From: Bordetella parapertussis
Lineage (GTDB): Bacteria > Pseudomonadota > Gammaproteobacteria > Burkholderiales > Burkholderiaceae_C
Assembly: GCA_945871945.1 (NCBI GenBank)
Contig: CAMBXY010000056.1
Span: 1 to 9,099 of the forward strand
DNA: 9,099 nucleotides
Direction: 5' to 3'
The notes beneath the pieces were generated by a model. The model saw only the letters and a program-made list of their open reading frames with translations. It had not been told where the DNA came from and did no database searches. Below are positions 5,727 to 9,099 of this stretch, in pieces. Within the stretch, counting starts at the first letter, position 1. Each line of letters starts with the position of its first letter. The translations under genes were made by a program, and so were the position numbers.

Positions 5727-6931
5727 CTTTGCCCCTTGACTTTATTCAAACCACTGCAGTGGGTGCCGTCGCGTTGTTTATAGGGGTGTTTATTCTGCGC
5801 CGCATACCCGTGCTGAGACGCTACAACATTCCTGCCGCTGTTATTGGCGGCTTGGGGATTGCAATTCTTGTCACGGCATCGCGGGAATTCAACTTGGCAA
5901 CCGTTAAGTTTGACACCTCATTGCAAGCGCCATTGATGACGGCATTTTTCACATCCATTGGTTTAAGTGCCAGTGTGGGTTTATTAAAAGCTGGAACTAG
6001 ACAAGCACTGGTATTTCTCGCGCTTGCAACATTTTTGGCAGTTATCCAAAGTTTGATCGGCATAGCCACAGCTGTTGCCTTCGGTCAATCCCCATTGCTG
6101 GGCGTGTTGATGGGCCCAGCGGCACTGACCGGTGGTCCAGCAACTGCCTTGGCATTTGCGCCGCAGTTTGCAGCAGCTGGCGTAGCGTCAGCTGAATCGG
6201 TGGCCATTGCTGCAGCAATGGCTGGTATCGTTATGGGTGGCTTGGTTGGTGGACCTATCGTCACACGATTGATTGTGCGTTACCAACTGCACTCACCCAC
6301 AACCTCACCAACACCTGCTGCACAAACAACCACAAGCATGCCTGTTGATTCAACCCGCGATGAAGAGCGCGACTTGCTGACCGTACTTAAAGGGGTTGGT
6401 GTGTTGCTTGTGGCTATGGGGATTGGGTCTTGGCTGGGTGGCGTGATGAAGTCGGCTGATTTGACCCTGCCTGGCTATGTAGGCGCCATGCTCATGGGGG
6501 CTGTGATTCGCAACATGGATGATCAGACCCAATGGCTTCAAATTCCACACGAGCTGACAGAACGCATGGGTCTGGTCTGCCTGTCCTTGTTTTTGTCTGT
6601 GGCCTTGATGAATTTAAAGTTGTGGGAACTTACCTCCATTGCAGCACCCTTGCTCGTCAATCTTTTCATTCAAGTTATTGCGGTAGCTGTTTTCTGCTGG
6701 TATGTAGTTTTCAGGGTCATGGGCCGCGATTACGACGCTGCTGTGATGAGCGGCGGCTTCACCGGCTTTATGCTGGGCACAACAGCCAATGCGATGGCTG
6801 TCATGCACTCCGTGGTGCAGCGATATGGGCCTTCGCCACGTGCATTTTTGGTGGCCCCCATCGTTGGCGCTTTCTTCATTGATTTCACCAACGCATTGCT
6901 CATCACAGGCTTGTTGAATCTGCTGAGTTAG
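5723..6931 (+). CDS. gltS: Sodium/glutamate symporter, GltS type
   Basis: Inner-membrane protein that takes up glutamate (or a related dicarboxylate/amino acid) driven by the sodium gradient. Its 402 residues almost equal the 401 of Escherichia coli GltS. The sequence is hydrophobic throughout, with an inverted-repeat architecture of two halves. Each half has a glycine-rich re-entrant-loop signature: GPAALTGGPATALAFAP (131-147) in the first and GGFTGFMLGTTANAMA (344-359) in the second. PAAVIGGLG (37-45), TSIGLSAS (77-84) and GAFFIDFTNA (382-391) are further family marks. A polar Pro/Thr-rich loop (about 188-218) separates the halves and is presumably extramembranous. Start and coupling are supported by AAGGA and a 4-bp overlap with the SUMF1-like gene, an unusual partner for a glutamate carrier. 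No terminator-like hairpin follows. Family membership is firm; glutamate specificity is inferred. Confidence 0.92.
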   Translation: MTLPLDFIQTTAVGAVALFIGVFILRRIPVLRRYNIPAAVIGGLGIAILVTASREFNLATVKFDTSLQAPLMTAFFTSIGLSASVGLLKAGTRQALVFLALATFLAVIQSLIGIATAVAFGQSPLLGVLMGPAALTGGPATALAFAPQFAAAGVASAESVAIAAAMAGIVMGGLVGGPIVTRLIVRYQLHSPTTSPTPAAQTTTSMPVDSTRDEERDLLTVLKGVGVLLVAMGIGSWLGGVMKSADLTLPGYVGAMLMGAVIRNMDDQTQWLQIPHELTERMGLVCLSLFLSVALMNLKLWELTSIAAPLLVNLFIQVIAVAVFCWYVVFRVMGRDYDAAVMSGGFTGFMLGTTANAMAVMHSVVQRYGPSPRAFLVAPIVGAFFIDFTNALLITGLLNLLS

Positions 6932-7000
6932 CTTTTGTGCTGAAGAAAAAGATATCAGAAAAGCGGACAGAGTTTTAAAATATTTGGTCAATTAAATGCC

Positions 7001-7005
7001 AGGAG
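7001..7005 (+). promoter_or_regulatory. Shine-Dalgarno that fixes a TTG start
   Basis: AGGAG lies 7 bases before the TTG at 7013. It is the best ribosome-binding match in the window and supports the non-ATG start of the dioxygenase gene. The nearest in-frame ATG codons downstream (Met53, Met73) would remove the whole export signal. Confidence 0.75.
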
Positions 7006-7012
7006 CACAGAC

Positions 7013-7606
7013 TTGCAAACAACCCTAATTTCACGTCGAAATATTTTGCAGCGTTATGGACGCCTTGCTATTTCTTTTGGTTTAATCGCACCTGCAATAG
7101 TTACCAGCCGAAAGTCATTGGCGCAGCAACCAGCAAATCATTTGTGCGGAAAACAAACGCCGCCCCAGATGCAAGGGCCCTTTTTCACACCCCTCTCACC
7201 CGAGCGCATCAATCTGCTAGAGCCAAAAATGAAAGCGCCGCGCATGCGTTTGACGGGCCTGGTTGTTGACACAGCATGCAGACCTATAGCGGGTGCCATG
7301 TTGGACTTTTGGCAATGCGATGAAAGAGGTCAGTACGACACAAAAGGCTTCAGCCTCAGGGGGCATCAGTACACCAATAGCAAAGGAGAATTCATCTTAG
7401 AAACTCTCATACCGGGTTCATACCCCGGAAGAACACCTCACTTACATGTAAAAGTTCAGCGCAAGGGGGGCCAAGTTTTAACTACTCAACTGTATTTACC
7501 AAATCACCCAGGGAACGCGCAAGATTTTCTTTTTGATCCAAGCTTGTTATTGGTATCCCAAGGGCAGGATTTCCGCTGGCAATTTGTTTTGCCAAATTTG
7601 ACATAA
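7013..7606 (+). CDS. Tat-exported intradiol ring-cleavage dioxygenase
   Basis: Non-heme Fe(III) dioxygenase of the protocatechuate 3,4-dioxygenase/catechol 1,2-dioxygenase superfamily, which opens a catechol-type ring between its two hydroxyls to a muconate-type acid. It has 197 residues including a leader. All four expected iron ligands can be placed: Tyr108 (GQYD), Tyr137 (PGSYPGR), His143 and His145 (PHLHV). GPFFTP (55-60) and LDFWQCDERG (97-106) are also typical. The N-terminus has a twin-arginine motif SRRNILQ (7-13), then a hydrophobic segment (19-30) and an Ala-Gln-Gln end near 37-39, pointing to export of a folded, metal-loaded enzyme by Tat to the periplasm. The start is TTG behind AGGAG. 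The gene sits alone, 81 bp after gltS and 39 bp before the LON-domain gene, with no muconate-pathway genes nearby. Substrate unknown; secreted members of this superfamily occur and their substrates are often undefined. Confidence 0.88.
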   Translation: MQTTLISRRNILQRYGRLAISFGLIAPAIVTSRKSLAQQPANHLCGKQTPPQMQGPFFTPLSPERINLLEPKMKAPRMRLTGLVVDTACRPIAGAMLDFWQCDERGQYDTKGFSLRGHQYTNSKGEFILETLIPGSYPGRTPHLHVKVQRKGGQVLTTQLYLPNHPGNAQDFLFDPSLLLVSQGQDFRWQFVLPNLT

Positions 7607-7645
7607 GCTGCTTAAATTCAACTCAAAGCATTCAAGTTCGGCTTT

Positions 7646-8257
7646 ATGACGCAACAAATTCCTCTTTTCCCTCTTTCACACGGGTTGTTTCCTGATGGCA
7701 TGCTGGCACTTCAAATTTTTGAGGTTCGCTATCTAGACTTGATAAAACGTTGCCATCAGCAGCAACTGCCGTTTGGCGTGGTGTGGCTGAAAAAAGGCAG
7801 CGAGGTACAAGTGCCTGGAGAGATGCCTTTGTTGCACGAATATGGCTGCTATGCACACATTCGCGACTTTGAACAGGTACAACCCAACTTGTTTCATGTC
7901 ATTTGCCAAGGGGGTCTTCGCTTTAAGTTAAATGACATACAGCCGGGGCCATTGGGTGTCTGGCAGGGGGATGTCTCCATCCTTGTACAAGACCCAGAGG
8001 TTGAATTACCTCCCCATCTAGAGCACCATGCTGGGCGGTTGGGCAAAATCATCGCAACGGCTCAAAAGCAGGGACAAATCAATCGGTTGCCTATTTTGCA
8101 GCCCTATCTCTTAGACCAATGTGGCTGGGTAGCCAACCGGTACGCCGAAGCCATGGACATCAGCGCAGAATTAAAAGTTCAGCTTTTATGCGAACTTGAC
8201 CCTTTAAAAAGATTGCAAGAAATCGATTCAATGATGGGTCAACAGGGAGAAACTTAG
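7646..8257 (+). CDS. Stand-alone LON substrate-binding-domain protein
   Basis: Cytoplasmic protein of 203 residues consisting of a LON N-terminal (substrate-binding) domain only. There is no AAA ATPase or Ser-Lys protease part, which is normal for this widespread family and not a truncation. Seen: IPLFPLSHGLFPDGMLALQIFEVRYLD in the first 31 residues (the most diagnostic stretch), PFGVVWLKKG (42-51), GCYAHIRDF (67-75), GGLRFKL (89-95), and a helical C-terminal half ending in LLCELDPLKRLQEI, as in relatives. The precise role is unknown; substrate recognition linked to proteolysis is assumed from the domain. The start is ATG at 7646 with no strong Shine-Dalgarno. It follows the dioxygenase by 39 bp in the same direction and could be read from the same transcript. 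Confidence 0.87.
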   Translation: MTQQIPLFPLSHGLFPDGMLALQIFEVRYLDLIKRCHQQQLPFGVVWLKKGSEVQVPGEMPLLHEYGCYAHIRDFEQVQPNLFHVICQGGLRFKLNDIQPGPLGVWQGDVSILVQDPEVELPPHLEHHAGRLGKIIATAQKQGQINRLPILQPYLLDQCGWVANRYAEAMDISAELKVQLLCELDPLKRLQEIDSMMGQQGET

Positions 8258-8322
8258 CTACTTCCTTTAGTTGTTGGCTTTGATGATGTAAATGGCTTCT
8301 AACATTTTGTTACGCTTGCTCT

Positions 8323-9099
8323 ATGACATCCTTGGAATTAATGCTTCTATACCTGCTGTCCGCCGTGTTGGGTGTTGTCGGCTGTCGTCTGCTGAAGCTG
8401 CCTCCTATGCTTGGCTATTTGCTTGTCGGCGTCTTGATTGGACCCAATGCGCTTGCCTTGGCGCAAAACTCCGAAAGCATCCGCCATCTGGCCGAGTTTG
8501 GTGTGGTCTTTCTGATGTTTGTCATTGGACTGGAATTCAATTTGCCCAAGCTCAAGTCCATGAAAAAGCATGTGTTTGGATTGGGTGTACTTCAGGTGGT
8601 GATGACCATTGCGTTTTTAACAATGAGTTCTTTGTTTTTAAATAGCATTGCGCCCACTTTTTGGCAGATGAGTTGGCAGACTGCGCTGGCTTTGTCGGGT
8701 GCTTTGGCCATGAGCAGCACCGCCATTGTGATCAAGATGATGTCTGACAGTTTGGAGTTGGACACCGAGCATGGCAAGCGTGTGGTTGGCGTGTTGCTCT
8801 TTCAAGATTTGGCGGTCGTGCCATTGTTGGTTCTCATTCCTGCGCTGAATGCACCTGCGGAGGAATTGCTACCTGCTTTGTTACTGGCTGCGCTCAAAGC
8901 CGCAGTATTGATTACCTTGTTGCTAACCGGTGGGCAGAGAATGATGCGCTGGTGGCTGCTGTTAGTGGCTCGCCGCCAAAGCGAAGAACTTTTTGTGATG
9001 AACGTCTTGTTGATCACATTGGGCTTGGCTTGGCTCACTGAGCTTGCAGGACTTAGCTTGGCACTGGGCGCTTTTGTCGCTGGCATGTTGATTTCCGAA
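8323..9099 (+). CDS. KefB/KefC-type CPA2 cation:proton antiporter (3' end outside window)
   Basis: N-terminal 259 residues of an inner-membrane monovalent cation:proton antiporter, family CPA2, resembling the glutathione-gated potassium efflux proteins KefB/KefC. The frame is open to the last base of the window. Seen: PPMLGYLLVGVLIGPNAL (27-44), FGVVFLMFVIGLEF (59-72), ALAMSSTAIVIK (127-138), the core FQDLAVVPLL (160-169) holding the conserved Gln-Asp of the ion path, RRQSEELF (217-224), and GLSLALGAFVAGMLISE (243-259). Seven or so hydrophobic segments are present. Full members have about 12 segments and often a cytoplasmic TrkA-N domain that would decide regulation; that part is not visible. 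The start is ATG at 8323; an in-frame stop at 8284-8286 prevents a longer form, and no Shine-Dalgarno is evident. The 65 bp upstream hold no clear promoter or terminator. Confidence 0.9.
   Translation, partial: MTSLELMLLYLLSAVLGVVGCRLLKLPPMLGYLLVGVLIGPNALALAQNSESIRHLAEFGVVFLMFVIGLEFNLPKLKSMKKHVFGLGVLQVVMTIAFLTMSSLFLNSIAPTFWQMSWQTALALSGALAMSSTAIVIKMMSDSLELDTEHGKRVVGVLLFQDLAVVPLLVLIPALNAPAEELLPALLLAALKAAVLITLLLTGGQRMMRWWLLLVARRQSEELFVMNVLLITLGLAWLTELAGLSLALGAFVAGMLISE

Noticed and set aside
6614..6991. Open frame antisense to the end of gltS
   Set aside because: The opposite strand encodes clear GltS motifs across this stretch, and the antisense product is Cys/His-rich nonsense without a domain.
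7412..7428. Hairpin CCGGG-N7-CCCGG in the dioxygenase gene
   Set aside because: It is coding sequence for the conserved iron-ligand region; the repeat follows from codons for Pro-Gly and no T-run follows.
7646..8257. Truncated Lon protease pseudogene
   Set aside because: Stand-alone LON-domain proteins of about 200 residues are a normal family, the frame is intact and no remnant of an ATPase or protease domain follows.
8292..8645. Open frame overlapping the start of the KefB/C-type gene
   Set aside because: The +1-shifted product has no recognisable features, while the frame from 8323 shows a continuous series of CPA2 antiporter motifs to the end of the window.

Overview
The window reads as ordinary chromosomal DNA from a Gram-negative bacterium, most likely a betaproteobacterium of the order Burkholderiales (Comamonadaceae-like). 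This placement is an inference from the gene families and from protein wording that resembles that group. No rRNA or other phylogenetic marker is present. Coding density is very high, there are no tRNA genes, insertion sequences or CRISPR arrays, and both window ends cut through genes.

Layout. (1) Bases 1-1165 (+): the 3' part of a LivG-type and a complete LivF-type ATPase of a branched-chain-amino-acid-class (HAAT) ABC importer, overlapping by 17 bp. (2) 1171-2820 (-): a 549-residue type I Baeyer-Villiger monooxygenase, convergent with livF at a distance of only 5 bp. (3) 2895-3857 (+): an ornithine-cyclodeaminase/mu-crystallin-family reductase, probably acting on a cyclic imine (delta1-pyrroline- or piperideine-2-carboxylate). 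It diverges from the monooxygenase across about 74 bp. (4) 3809-4825 (-): an exported heme-catalase-family peroxidase whose 3' end overlaps that of the reductase by 49 coding bases. It appears to lack the distal catalytic histidine. (5) A 178-bp divergent intergenic region (4826-5003) with a possible extended -10 promoter and an operator-like inverted repeat. (6) 5004-6931 (+): an exported SUMF1/FGE-sulfatase-fold protein without the catalytic cysteines of true formylglycine-generating enzymes, overlapping by 4 bp a GltS-type sodium/glutamate symporter. (7) 7013-7606 (+): a Tat-exported intradiol ring-cleavage dioxygenase starting at a TTG behind a good Shine-Dalgarno. (8) 7646-8257 (+): a stand-alone LON substrate-binding-domain protein. 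(9) 8323-9099 (+): the first 259 residues of a KefB/KefC-type (CPA2) cation:proton antiporter, cut by the window end.

How they fit together. Nothing here forms one obvious pathway. Several genes would suit a heterotroph living on dissolved organic matter: amino-acid-class import, glutamate uptake, cyclic imino-acid reduction, oxidation of ketones and cleavage of catechol-type rings in the periplasm. Three products carry export signals (catalase-like, SUMF1-like, dioxygenase). I do not see a clear undescribed system. The best leads are the histidine-less catalase-like protein, the translationally coupled SUMF1-like/GltS pair with its putative operator, and the Tat-exported orphan dioxygenase.
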